From: Macrocystis pyrifera
Taxonomy: Eukaryota > Sar > Phaeophyceae > Laminariales > Laminariaceae
Direction of reading: 5' to 3'
NCBI GenBank assembly: GCA_031763025.1
Contig: JASSKH010000002.1
Coordinates: 19,472,168 to 19,536,167, forward strand
Length of the DNA stretch: 64,000 bases
Part shown: piece by piece, positions 46,501 to 58,150 of the stretch
Layout: every line of letters begins with the position of its first letter
How positions within the stretch are numbered: the stretch's first letter is position 1
Position numbers and translations under genes: made by a program
The notes under the pieces: model-generated
The model's input: the letters and a program-made list of their open reading frames with translations, nothing else
Told to the model about the DNA's origin: nothing
Database searches by the model: none

Positions 46501-47013
46501 CACGAAACGAAATAAAATGTCTTCAGGTTATATATAAGCAACGCTTGACTCGTACCTGGTACATACGTTCGTTTGAACACGAGTACACAGCAGTACAAGT
46601 ACAAGAAGGCGCTTCTATTGACGAACGTAGTGTTTGTTCGAAAATATAAGCTGTACCGGGACATTGTTTGTTTGCCATAAAACGGTATACTTTGACAGAA
46701 AACATCATATGACTTGGGTTTGGTGTGCCCTCATCACCTCGTTTGTCTTTACGTACCGTAAACTGGCAAAAATACGATGGTGTACGGTTTTTTGGCATTT
46801 TTGCAAGTGAGACGGACGGACATGGATGTGTCGCCAAAAAACGGTATACCTTGACAGAAAATGCCATCTTACTTGGGTTGGGTGTATCCTGATGGCCTGG
46901 TTTGAATTTTTCGTACCGTAAACTGGCAAAAAAGCGCTGGTGTACCGTTTTTTTTTTTTGTCATTTTGTCCGTTAGGACAGGAAATTAATTTTGCTTTTA
47001 GATTACCCTAGGG
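43417..47013 (-). mobile_element. Helitron-like element, copy 3 (inserted in the TIR element)
   Basis: Starts with two hairpin termini 51 bp apart (43,417 and 43,468) and ends GATTACCCTAGGG at 47,013. It holds a shorter USP remnant, in which sequence jumps from the AAACGTTCCAACACA side straight to ATTGGGATGCGGTTATC at about 43,966. The AATGTAAGTATC segment without TIR insertion, the tandem block and the right-arm repeat follow. Confidence 0.72.
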
Positions 47014-47149
47014 AACAATTCGAAAATATCACGAAACGTGACGTCCTCCAGCTTTTTCCCTTAGAACCGAAATGTCACGGATCGTCATTTTTTGTCATGT
47101 CAAAAGGTCACGAATCGCGTTTTTTTTTGTCGTTAGGAACGGCCCTTAA

Positions 47150-49360
47150 TAGCGGTGGTCGTGGGTTCGAGTGAAGCTGCGCCTGCTGCATTTACTTCGA
47201 TCGACATCAAATGAACGACACCTTCGTGCAATCTGCACGTGACGACCTCGAGACTGTATCCGACCCATCCTATCTTCACGGTTCTCACACCCCAGCCGGT
47301 GGTGGGAGACGGGCGCCGCTCTGCCAGTGGCGAAGAACGCAGAACACTAAACAGCTCAAAACACAAACGACACAGCGAGGGAGCATTTGTTCGTACGTAC
47401 CGGTACAGCTGTACGCGATACGGTGTAAGAAGAAAACGAAAACGAAGAAAGGCACGCTGAGATTTACGGGAAACTAAGAAATTCGGGGGTCGTCTCACTG
47501 GAGTTAGTGTAGAACGCGACCATTCTCAAATATTAAATCCAGTCTGGTCCAGCTTTACTCTTTCTTATTTAGGTGTCCTGTACTCCGTAATGGTAAAGAA
47601 AAAAAGCATCAACACAGCTTCAAAACAAAAAACAAAAAGCATCCAGTTTTTCTCTGGATCGCGGAGATAAACGTTGAAGACCCACTTACATAATTAGCAT
47701 CGCTGCCGCCGCTGCCGCAGTGTGATGTGAGTGAAGTACTCATGGGCTATAGATATAGATAATATAGTCTGCAATTTTGTGGTCCTAGGACTACGAGAAA
47801 AATCCAAAGAATGGATTATGCCGGCGGATATTCCGTTAGTCGAGAGTAACGTTCTTTTAGGAATGATATTTAAGGCGGATACTCCGTTAGACGAGAGTAA
47901 TGTTCCTTAACGGAGATAGAACCATAAAATGAGAAGTTCTTATATTAGCAGGAGAACGATCGGTAGGCACAAGAAAGTTCTGTAGCAGTACATCAGATAC
48001 GAGGAATTTAGAATACCTTGTGGTGGGGTGGGACGAGTATATCTGGGTATCGAGTCCCCCCCCTTTCCTCTCACTTCTCTACCAGAGAACCTCCTTAGCT
48101 ATCGCCATCGAAAAGATTTAAGCCAGAAGAAGCGAAGCACTGCTTCCTAGCTGCCTGATACACCTGCGTCCCTTCTCTCGGCCATCTCTTCACAGCAGTC
48201 TGACAACTAGGAAACGCTGCTGTCGTTGTCGGTGGCCATCTCATTGCTGCTACACGCAGTCTGGCTCGGGAAGGCTGTATTGTCTTGTCAAACACCCCAG
48301 GGGGGTAGGCAGCACGCCGCATTTTTTTATTTCTGCACTCTGTAGAAGGAGTGGTTTTGTGTCCTTGGTCTTCGATACCTGGTGTTTTTTTCGGTCCGGG
48401 CAGAATTGACCACCAGCGTACCTGCATGTATACCATGTTTTTATTAAGAGGCCACTGTTATCTACATGCATCTGTTCTCGGGGCCTAGCCCCAGTACACG
48501 CCTCGGCTTTCTGCCCCAACTGCGAGCCTCGAGAGCTCCGCGTACGCGATTCGCCGGGGGGCACGGGCTCCGGCTCACCCCCGGGGAGCCCCACCGGTCA
48601 AGCGAGCGGAATCTCGACTTCCCGCGACACATCTCTCGCGGACATTTGAAATTCGACTCGGTTTTAAAGTCAGCAAATCTTCGCAATGCCGTGCCATCAA
48701 GCCTCGACTATAAAGGCGAATGTCTATTTTAAGAATAGCAGTTGTGGGTATAAATTCGTATTAATAGCAGTTCAAAGTTTGGAAGATTCAATGCGACACG
48801 TTACGAACAGTATAAAATCTTCCCGGGGATGGGTATACCCGTATTATGAGGAGATACATGATACATTTAGCGCAGCACGGTAAGACATAATATTCCCAGG
48901 AATCAATGGTTAGTATCACCACGGAGTATGAGGGGATACCCAACTAGAGCAAGCATGCTGCTGGCTTCATTTTTCAAAGTAATACACAGACAGCCCATTG
49001 GACGATCCAAATCCCGGACGTTTTGGTGCAGAAAAATATTTGATATTCCCGGGGTTGGGGGTTGTCAGTATTCCCGAAATATGAAGGGACGAATATCCCC
49101 ATCACCGGGTAAAAAAAGCCTCCCGTATATGTGAAACACCTCTGGGGTGGGGAAATGTAGTCCGCAACATGCCACACGATAGATAGATAAACAAATTCGA
49201 CTTCGCTGGTTCTAGAGCCTTTCGTTTTCGGGGATGTGTGGACTTCAAAATATGAACTGCTGATGGGCCTTTCGTCTTTTTTTTTCCATTCTTCATGTCG
49301 GATGGGTTACGTCGGGCAGTATTCAGATTTGTGTAACAAATCAGGAGGCCTTCTGACAGG
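47150..49360. other. no recognisable gene; short direct repeats and one GC-rich island
   Basis: GGCGGATATTCCGTTAG...GAGAGTAAC occurs twice near 47,822 and 47,873. 48,475-48,660 is GC-rich and open in several frames without a known motif; I compared it by eye with rRNA and saw no match. The rest is AT-rich. Confidence 0.45.
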
Positions 49361-49379
49361 GGAGTGACACAAAAAGAAC

Positions 49380-50170
49380 AGCACAGCAGCAGCAACAGTA
49401 CCAGCAGCGCGACGGTGGAGGCGACGACAGTGGCGGCGGCATGTTGCTGCTGCAGTTTCGTTCTCCTCCTGCGTGTTCCTAAAAACTGTTGTTTGTTTTG
49501 GTTGGTAATGCTGTGAGCTACCTGGTACATTTTGACGACCCACGTACCCCTGATCTACGCATGCGCACGTATTGGACGGTATTTTGGCAATTCATTCCTC
49601 GCGAATAGAGTCAAAGTTGCTGCTGCGTGTCGCCGCCATTTGCACCGTCGCGCCGCCGTCGCCGCCACCGCCTCTCCTGGCGGTGGCGGTGGTGCTGTTC
49701 CTGCTGCTCTACTGGTGCTGTTGTGTTGTATCTCTCTTTTGCGTGTTCCTCTAAACTGAAAAATGTCGTGCTCAGCATATTTGTTCTCTGATGTCGCCCG
49801 GGAAGATTTCATGACCTTGCTTCTAGATTTTATAATGCTGACGGTAGACTGTAGACCGAAGCGTTCGGTATATTTTTATGGTACACACGATAGACACTGC
49901 TGCGCTCCCACGGTCGCGCCGTCGCCTCCGTCGCCGCCGCCACCACCGACGCTGCTGCTGTACTGCTGCCATTGTGCACCTCTCTCTTTTGAGTTTACTC
50001 CTGCGTGCCGCCGCGGCCTCCACGATCGCGCGGCCGCCACTGGTGGTGGTGGTTGAGATGCTGCTGCTGCGACTGTACTGCTGCTGTTGTATTGCTCTCT
50101 CTTCCGTCGACTGAGCAGTTTTCATGCATGGTTTTCTAGATTTTTTGCAATATCGTTGGACTGACTGCGG
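49380..50170. repeat. CCG/CTG-rich repeat cluster
   Basis: Three related blocks combine GCCGTCGCCGCCACC runs with CTGCTGTACTGCTG, CTCTCTTTTG and TTCTAGATTTT. One is inverted (49,380-49,450) and two are direct (about 49,620-49,850 and 49,895-50,165). Ala/Arg/Pro-rich frames over them are low complexity. Confidence 0.7.
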
Positions 50171-50179
50171 ACTGGTGTA

Positions 50180-51700
50180 TGCCAAAACGTTTGATTTGTT
50201 TACACATGCACACGCCCACGATGTTGCTGACTACATCGTCCCAACCTTCATTGCCAATAAACTGAAGTTATCAATATATGCTTCATCAACCTAAACTCCA
50301 TGCACTATTCTATGCTCCCTCTACTAAACAACAGTTACCGCACGTCCGAAGCGGAACGTTGTACCATACCTGGTATACCAGTACCTAAGATATGCTGTTC
50401 GTACCATACCATGCCTGGTACCTGGCAAATCACAGCGCACTACCCTATCACGTCATATTCCCACACAACACCTGCTATGATCTACTCTACAGGGTACACT
50501 TACTTACATGTTTTTCGGGGAACGCGTGATTACAAGACCTTGCTGGCCTTTCAGAGCTCCCACCTGGTTTCCGCCTTTTGTTGCTTCTTTCGTTTCCCTT
50601 CTTTCCGACAACCCTCTTCTTGACTTTGGGTAATTTATATCACACAGGGTTCTCCGGGAAGTGCGTAACGTGAAATCCCGGGGGTTTCGCAAGGCGAAAA
50701 GGGAGTCACATGTAACACACGTATAGCTGTTCTCGGCGGAAACGTGAGCCATGGGTTAGCGTACTGCCTGAAGGAAGGAGTAGTCGCTAGCAGGAACTAA
50801 GTACTACTCTTTCTTTGGGGCAATACACTAGCAGCTCATGCCACACGTTTCCGCAACAGCAGCTGACTCGTGCCAACAACAGTTGGACTCTAACATCACA
50901 ATCAATAGGCAGCAACTCGGCAGTCGGGACATGACCATGTTATTGCAATGATTTAGTGCCATGCCGTTCACTGCGTAGCGAGGATATTGATTAGCTAGAC
51001 TTTATGCAGTGCTTCGGTTTTTCTGAGCCAATAATACGTACCAGGTATGGTGTCGCGCAGTATCAATTACAATGCAGGGAGGATATTGATTGTGCTTGCG
51101 AAAGATACGAACGCGACTACGGTTGGAGAGGTTGTGGGGTGTGGGGTTACATCGGTATAGGGGTGCTTCTCTGCGGGGTACTAGGATATCGGGATAAGCA
51201 TGATGAAATGTAGATGCCGCGATGTTTCACTCTACTATGCTTTCGCTTTGCTTTGATCTACTCTACGTGGGAGCCCTGCATCGGGTTTCTCCGAGTACGG
51301 AGCGACGACAATACTATACATGGTTTGTGTTTACACCAAGGAGACCTACACCTCGACCCTGTTCGTCTGTGTAAGTTCTGTAACGCGCCCTCACACTAAT
51401 GCTGAGGTTTGCGATGGTCTCGAGGCATCCGAGCGACTTCCGGACAAGGCGAAAACCGTCGGAAGCAAAGAGCAGCACAAACAATACCAGGTATAACGTA
51501 AAATCGAGATATGCAGGTACTTCCGGGATTACGGACAAGGACAAAGACACCAAAAGCAAGCAAAACGCAGGCAGGACGAAAGCAGAGGGGGCACTGCGAA
51601 CAGAGAGACAGCACAGGTGTGAGATGGTGGAGAGGCGGCAGCATCGGCAGCAAACCCGTATATAGGGTCTTGATACGACTTTAGCAAACCCGTATATAGG
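50180..51700. other. no recognisable gene
   Basis: Contains CATACCTGGTAC-type simple sequence near 50,370-50,420. A - strand frame of 172 codons (51,314-51,832) mixes unlike compositions and overlaps other open frames. No motif is recognised. Confidence 0.4.
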
Positions 51701-52164
51701 GTTTAAGCGCAGCACATTCCTCCGTGCCAACTGGACTTTTTTCCGGAATAGTTTTACTTTTCTCTTCCGGTCGCGGGTCTTTAACTCGCGTTCTCGGCTG
51801 CGGGGCCCGCAGGCGGCTCGTGTGTACACCACGGCGCAAGGGTGGGTCCCGGCCGGTCTCCGTGGCGCGTGCTCTGGGCCTTAGAACTCGCGAATTCTGG
51901 CAAGTAACTACGGGAGGCATTTCTACCCCACAATTTTCAAGATTTTCCTATACTGCTGGCTGGTGCTGTTGTATCATGTCTGATAAAACGTCCCTCGAGG
52001 TCTCTACAACGAGGCAGCCGCGAAACAGCAGCAGTCGTACCTCAGGCTCTTCCTTGTGTGACGGTCACGGACGGCGCAGTTGCACGCAGCCGGCCGTTAT
52101 TCCTGTCGACCCACAGTAGGAAGTAGGAACGAACACATACGTAATTTCAAAAGAGTGCAATAAA

Positions 52165-52250
52165 TTAGATGCTGCGCAGCGGGCAGGACGACGATACGAA
52201 CCCACACTTCCTCGGTATTTCAAAAGCAACCGCGCAACCACGGTACGCAT
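52165..52250 (-). other. tRNA-like fragment, unit 1
   Basis: On the - strand, a loop CTTTTGA sits within a degraded anticodon-like arm and is followed by GGGTTCGTATCG, resembling a T-arm/B box. No complete cloverleaf. It aligns with the better preserved version at 54,235-54,305. Confidence 0.3.
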
Positions 52251-53134
52251 TACCACAGCAGCATCGAGCGGTACAACTGAAGTGTTCGCATGTATGTGTG
52301 TGCAGTGTTCCCCAGGGAGTTAAATACATCCATGCGCTTTTTAGTTCACATCTCCACGTGCAACTTTGAAATCAATCCCACGTCGTCGAACCTCGTCCTG
52401 TCACACAGCAGCAGTATACAGCAGCGGTGGGAGTAAATAGGGACGCCTGATGATGCTGCTGCTCCCCCTTTTCAACTTGCGATACCCCCGGGATCTCATG
52501 TCAAATCATGTACATGTTACCAAATGGACTTTTTTCCAGAACAGTTTTGTTTTCCTCCTCCGTCCAACGATCGTCTCGGGGCACGCAGGGGGCCTGCCTG
52601 TACATCACGGCGAAAGTGTGGGTCCCGGGAGGGCTCTCCATGGCCCGTGCTTTGGGCGTTTAAAGTCGCGAAATCTCACAAGTACTCGCGGGGAGGTCTT
52701 CCGCCCAGCTAGAGCCAAGCACGTCCATGTAAACCCCGAGCTTTTGATATTTCCATTCTTTCACCACCGCTGCTCCTTGGTGCTGTTTCTCACGTTCCGC
52801 AGCAAACAGCCCGCAAAGACCAGGGAGCCACGGTACAACAGCCGCGCGTTAAGTTTTTCTCTTTGTGACAGCCACGGACGGTGCTGCTGCGTGTGTACGT
52901 AGCGTGCGTATGCATGTATGTATCCTACAGCAGTACTAATAGTAGGAACGTAGGAACCGAAAGGTCAGGTGCATTTTCAGCTATTGAGTTTTGCTATATG
53001 ATGGTATCTGTTTGTTCTGCTGCGTATCTGTCCAGGCAGCACACTGCTGCTGTAAGGTTCAACTTTTTTGGCGTTGTAGCATCCATGGTGCTGGCAGCAG
53101 CAGCCGTACTTCAGGGTCTTTTTTTTGTGACATC

Positions 53135-53206
53135 GTTCCGATAGTCTAGTGCTTCGAATGCCACTATTAAGAGCATTGGTACCCGAGTTCAAATCCCACC
53201 GTGGCA
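53135..53206 (+). tRNA. tRNA-like sequence or tRNA pseudogene (possible SINE head)
   Basis: It is 72 bases long. TAGTCTAGTG sits where an A box belongs (as in Glu/Asp-type tRNAs) and GAGTTCAAATC is a perfect B-box match. The anticodon and acceptor stems do not pair properly, so a functional tRNA is unlikely. A tRNA-derived retroposon or pseudogene fits better. Confidence 0.35.
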
Positions 53207-54234
53207 AGATCTTGACCATATATGCCAAAATAAAACCGAACCAATATCTGAGAGCGCCTTCGTTGCGTGGGTAGGCATAATTCGACGCGAGTCAACGAGT
53301 GAAGAAAGGGCTGCAGTTTTCTCGCTATGAAAACGCAAGGCACGAACCGTAGCAGGGAGGGGGGATAAGAGCCTACTTCTAGGATGGAGAGAGAACAGAA
53401 GGGCGAAGGCAATAAAAGCGATGGATCAAAAAACAAAAAAAAACTACGAACGATGCTTCTGCGTCTGCGTGTGCGAGTGTGTGCTTCTGTTGGCGTGTCA
53501 TCCTGGACACAACGAGGTAGATGCTTTCCAACTCGTACTCTCTCTGAGGTTCAACCACCCCCGCAATACTGCTGCGGTACAATAGCAGCAGCATAGGTAA
53601 CCATCAGCGAACCTTAAATAGACTCATATACATGGGAACGCCTGTCTTCCCTCTTTTCAACTTCAACCCCCAGTATTTCAAGTCAACCACATCCCAAAGG
53701 GGAACCTTGTAGGTACACGTGTGTACACGTTTGTTTTTAGCAGAACACAAAGCTTTCTCTTCCGGCCGCGGGTCCTTTCCGTTGCTCTCGCTGCTGGGCA
53801 CGCAGGAGACCCGTGTGTACACGGCGCAAGTGTGGGTCTCGGCCGTGCCCAGCGGAACGTGCTCTGGGCGTTCAAAGTAGCCCTGGGCGTTCAAAGTAGA
53901 CTGGCAAGTAATGACGGGATGATGTTCCGCCCAGCTAGAGCCAAGCAGGACGAGGTGAACCCCACAATTTATGTTTTTTGGTTTCGAGAGTATGATCTAC
54001 TGCTGGTTGCTGTTGTTGAATCATCTCTGTATCACTATCCCTCAAGCTCTCGATTACGTGGCGGCCATGGAACAACAGCAGTCGCACATCAAGCTCTTCC
54101 TTTTGTGACGGTCACGGACGGTGTATATGTGTGTGTGGGCTTGTGTGTACTATGTTTCCTGTTGACATAGGAATTACGTATCAACACATATGTACGTACA
54201 GTAATATCAAGTAAGGTGCAATTTGTTGGGTGCG

Positions 54235-54305
54235 GCGCATGGGGGCAGGAGGACGATACGAACCCACACTTGCCGGATGTCAAAAGCATCCGCGCAGCTA
54301 CGGTA
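54235..54305 (-). other. tRNA-like fragment, unit 3
   Basis: The - strand reads GGATG-CTTTTGA-CATCC, a perfect 5-bp stem with a 7-base loop and TTT in the anticodon place. GGGTTCGTATCG follows at about the right distance. The T stem and D arm are poor. Probably a tRNA-Lys-like relic inside the repeat unit. Confidence 0.35.
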
Positions 54306-54689
54306 CACACAAAAACAGCAGCAGCGGTACAGCAGCAGCACAACAGCACCAGCGCTTCACACTTCGGCCTTTGTGACAGCCATGGCGTTTGTGTAATCAT
54401 ATGTATGTCTGCAGTGTTCACCAGGAAATTATGTAATTATGTTCACATTTTCGCGTACAATTAAAAAATCAAACACACCTCGTCGAGCCTCATCCTGTCT
54501 CACAGCAGTATACAGCAGTACTCGAAGTAAATATGGACTTCTGATGATGATGCTCCCCCTATTCAACTTGCCACACACCCGGGATTTCAAGTCAACCACA
54601 TTCCGAAGGGGGCCCCTGTATATTGTACCAGATGCGTCAAGATGAATAAACAGTACTGCTGCAGGTAAGCAGGTGTGCACGCGAGCCAG

Positions 54690-55560
54690 AAGAACTCCTC
54701 AAAAAACATCATTTGACGCGTGACGATTTATTTGATTCACGATGTAGGTTGACCTTCGATCTCGAGACATGATCAACTCACGGCAAGCCTACTTCGTACT
54801 GGACAAGGCCAGGGAGAAGGCGGCCTCGAAGAGTTCGAGTTGATCCATGCTCATGGGGGCGAGAGTAGAGACAGGTGAGCGAAGATACCAAACGGAATGG
54901 ATAAATAAAAAGGCCTACGGGTACTGTAGCTCTCCTGGAAGCCTCGGGTGACCCTGTACGATGATACCAGGTATGGCCTTCACTTTACTAGGGGATTGCG
55001 CCTGCACTTCCTATACGTTCTTTAGTTTGCAACATCACGCCTGTCCTCGTGATAAACTATATGATACCGGTATGTCGCAATAACATGGACGTTGACATCA
55101 ATAATGTTGATACCTCACAAGGGACCTCTCAACCCCTCCTGCTCTTCCCGGAGGATGTTTGCTGTTGACTTTCCAACACTTGGCACTGTCTACAACTAAC
55201 ACCCACCACAACAAATATAATGATATCTCCCAAGTAACATCTGAAAACCCTCAACTCCCTCACCCCTTCCCGGAGAATGTGTGCCGGCGACAGCTGACAC
55301 ACCTGCGCAGCCTTGTACGAAGCAATTTTTTCAAGCTTCATTCCTGCCGTGGTATCTCTAATTAAATCGGCAATCTTGCTTGACTGTTCCGTCTTTTCTG
55401 GGGATATGCTTGACAGTTGAGTTTTTACTGGTCCGTCCATGTGGTAAAATCACACTGTAGCGGCCAAAATCATTGTGCTTGTAAAACACATTACTAAAGC
55501 GTACCGCAACAGCATCCGAGCCATTTTTGGTCGCCTCCACTGGCTAAGTACTAGATCTCA
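54690..55560 (-). other. region 3' of the PIP kinase exons, no confident exon
   Basis: A - strand frame at 55,440-55,129 (MDGPVKTQLSS, then KIADLIRDTTAG, KLEKIASYKAAQ) and a short end at about 54,850-54,785 (MSMDQLELFEAAF, stop after SSTK) could be late exons. Neither shows the expected PIP kinase C-terminal motif (GIIDIL-like), so I do not assign them. Confidence 0.25.
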
Positions 55561-55561
55561 C

Positions 55562-56951
55562 AAGCAAGCTGTAGTCCATAACGCCCAGCCCGGCCAGGAA
55601 ATCGGCGTCAGCCGTGAGCTCCGCCAGCAGTCTCTTCTTGCAGCCAGCTGCTAGACGCATCTTACCGTTGGCCCCCTCCACAAGATCTAGATCTTTCATC
55701 ATCTATCCGCCCCCGCAAAAATGTGGTCGCAGAACAGAACATCGACGGTAATAAAATCAAGACACGATTATGGTCAGTTAGTGAGCATCAAGGTAGGTGG
55801 TACGCACGTAGACGGCGAAAGATGCAAGCAAAGACACGATTTATAGTATCCGTTCGTCTAGTTTTCATCAACAGTATTGATTGCACGAACAACGTAGTCA
55901 GGACCTGCGCCAATAACTTAGAGGCAGCGCTTTCTCCGCACAAAAAAATGAGGCGGATACTCAATCACGACCAACAAACAAAGGCAACATATGGGCATCG
56001 TTAGTCTGTACACGGGAAATCGTGCATAGTCGTGGTCCGAAAGGCGCAACTGGGAAAATTAGTGAAACAAAGTTGAAATAAGCTAAGGCCCAATTTTCGA
56101 ACACAAAACAAATAACAAACTACGTATGACTACGTACTACGACTATTACGAGCTCTGGACACCGATAACTCTTTATGTACAAATAATAAAAGTAAACCTT
56201 CACGTTCTCACGTTCTAACCGTCGTCTTGCACCAGAAAAACATAAACGGGATACGAATAGCTGTGGCCATGGAAATTGAAACAAACGAATACTAATACGC
56301 AAGGCGAATAAACGGATACATTTGTTTTCAAGACAGAGGAACTTGCGCGTGTTAATAGCGCAGCCGTAATAGTACGTTGTCCCGAAAACCCCATAACAAC
56401 GTAGAGTAAGACAGGTAAAGTTGGACACTTTCCGTGGCGAGGAAATCACGTGACTCTACAAACGTTAGAAACCCGCATGTACAATAGGACAAACAGAAAA
56501 TCGCAAAATGACGGGCTGTCAATACCGAGCCACTGTAGCCGCTGTTGGGATCGGTTGTCCCATCTTCACGTCTCCCACTATCTTCTTCATTTGAGTGACT
56601 TGATGGAAGCGATTTCTCAGCGAGCCTCACTCAACTCTAAAACGTCTTTGCGATGTCACCAACAGCGTTCAGATACCACCCTGGATATCACACGTAAAAC
56701 CCAAGTGACACCAGTCACTAGCAGCTCACCGTAGTAGGGTTTACAGAACCGGCCTTGGATGGCATCGCGCGTCGACCCACCACCGAGCCTTTCAGATCAT
56801 AACGCTCTTGTAGGCGTTTTTTCGTTGAAAACACGTTCGAAGTAGCTATGAAAATGGTAGACCTGCGAGGAACAGTAACCAGCGGCACAATGCTGCACAT
56901 TCTCTTTATGAATGACGGAGTAAGGAACAAATGGCGCATTTGCCAACACAA
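55562..56951 (-). CDS. phosphatidylinositol-phosphate kinase (PIPK), partial, multi-exon
   Basis: An upstream exon (to 56,730) reads VPRRSTIFIATSNVFST, then LQERYDLKGSVVGR, the family's hallmark DLKGS block. It ends SVNPTT before a GTGAGC donor. The next exon (55,702-55,562) reads MMKDLDLVEGANGKMRL, then DADFLAGLGVMDYSLL, the conserved KDLDL and catalytic MDYSLL segments, and ends before GTGAGA. Both exon ends are in phase 0; the 1,027-bp intron has GTGAGC and GATAG borders. PIP kinases phosphorylate phosphatidylinositol phosphates at membranes. The N-terminal kinase part and C-terminal lobe are not securely located, so a decayed or split copy is possible. Confidence 0.75.
55703..56729 (-). 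other. intron between PIP kinase exons
   Basis: Donor ACG|GTGAGC and acceptor GCGGATAG|ATG on the - strand. Removing it gives NPTT-MMKDLDL, closely like the TTLKDLDL junction usual in this family. Confidence 0.65.
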
Positions 56952-56954
56952 ATA

Positions 56955-57489
56955 CTAACCCCCCGAAAGAAACTCCTGTTGTGGATCCCAATATGAAATA
57001 AAACAGGCACTTCTTCGTTCAGATAAGAACAGCGACGACAGTCCGACACACGAATCGTTCTTCTTGTAGCTCGACCATTTAACTGCTTGGAAGCCCATGA
57101 CAAAGGCACATCCACTACCTACTTCGTGTAAATACAAGGCAAAATAGAACCAAGACACTTCGCTTCAGAACATAAAGCGGGCGCAAAATCTGGTCCGGCA
57201 ACCACGAACAAAAAGATGGCGCAAACACAGTGCCCTATGCAACGGCAGTATCGTACTTCAGCAGCATCGCAAAAGCAACGGAGATATATTCCGCCATGAT
57301 AGAACGGACGACCCCTAACTCTGGATCAAGCTGCCCAAAAGCCCGAAGGGAGGGGATCGAGTTTCTGCCGCGTCCACGTGGCTCGCGCACTTCCCACCCT
57401 GTGCAATAGCATATCATCGGCCCCACCGCCCTCCCCAGTTTCTCTGACTCACCGCTTGGTGGTCGGGTTGGTGACGCGGTAGATTCCAT
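56955..57489 (-). other. hydrophobic segments upstream of the PIP kinase exons
   Basis: In different frames, in order towards the kinase exons: MICYCTGW, CVCAIFLFVVAGPDFAPAL, SWFYFALYLHEVGSG..AFVMGFQ and SFGGLVFVLANAPFVPYSVI. They look like membrane helices separated by small introns or indels. Seven-helix receptor-PIPK fusions are known in oomycetes and amoebae, so this could be such a receptor part. No splice model joining them was confirmed. Confidence 0.3.
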
Positions 57490-57604
57490 AGAAGCGGGAG
57501 ATAAGGGACCCCTGCCTCCGCGTTACGTGCTCTGCGTACCTCGGCAGCAATCGAAGCATCGACTCTAGCTCGGATTCGGACTGGTCAGCAGAGGAAGGCA
57601 ATTG

Positions 57605-58150
57605 GCACGGAGGAGGGGGGTGCACTCATGGTACGCATAACCGTAGTCGTATGACCATAGACCCTGGCATCCCTACAATGTCGGGACGGACCACGTCTGG
57701 TTTTCATCGACCAGGCAGATATTTTTTGCACCAAGCGCGGAGCGCCTTGAGGTATTCGGATAGTTGAATAAAGGATGAGTTACGTCTTACTAAGAACCAC
57801 TTGTGGGGCGGGTTTCGGCACCTTGTGCATACATTCTTGCATATGGATGGCAGCGTCGAACTAATTGGTTTGATTTCCGGTGTGGTCATTTCCAGAAACA
57901 GCAATGGGTATACTTTTAAATTACCTCGTGGGTGCCGTACCATGTACAAACTACCAGGTACGTGATACGATAATTCTCCTTGCACACAGTTGAGGTTCTC
58001 CACCCAGCACAGTATAATCTAATTCGACTACCAGCCATGGTGACGGCAAAAAAAAATAGAAATGGTACCTGGTTGTGTAGTTCACGCAGTGATTGGCGTG
58101 TTTTACAGCGTCGTTGCCAACCGAAGCCAATCCAACCTATACATATATCC
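57605..58150 (+). repeat. dispersed 0.5-kb repeat, copy 4 (inverted relative to copy 1)
   Basis: Begins GGAGGGGGGTGCACTC, contains CGTAGTCGTATGACCATAGACC and TTTCCGGTGTGGTC, and ends GCCAATCCAACCTATACA. The most diverged copy. Confidence 0.8.

Larger units (their letters stand above)
42811..47146. mobile_element. 0.75-kb TIR element, copy 3, split by Helitron-like copy 3
   Basis: Left part 42,811-43,416 starts GCGCCGTTCTAAACGAAC. Right part, from about 47,017, ends TCGTTAGGAACGGCCC at 47,146. Flanks are TTA at 42,808-42,810 and 47,147-47,149. The two parts add up to about 0.74 kb and are colinear with copies 1 and 2, so the interruption is an insertion. Confidence 0.85.
51700..54680 (+). repeat. 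three to four diverged tandem units of about 1 kb
   Basis: Units share GGACTTTTTTCC, GGGCACGCAGG, GTGTGGGTC, GTGCTCTGGGCG, CCGCCCAGCTAGAGCCAAGCA, TTGTGACGGTCACGGACGG, GACGATACGAACCCACACTT, CTCATCCTGTCTCACAGCAG and CCCGGGATTTCAAGTCAA in this order. They begin near 51,720, 52,520 and 53,640; the middle one is shortened. Small frames starting MNAQ or MVM are not consistent between units. Confidence 0.75.

Noticed and set aside
48475-48660. Possible rRNA fragment or gene start in a GC-rich island
   Set aside because: By-eye comparison showed no conserved rRNA segment, and the open frames carry no known motif.
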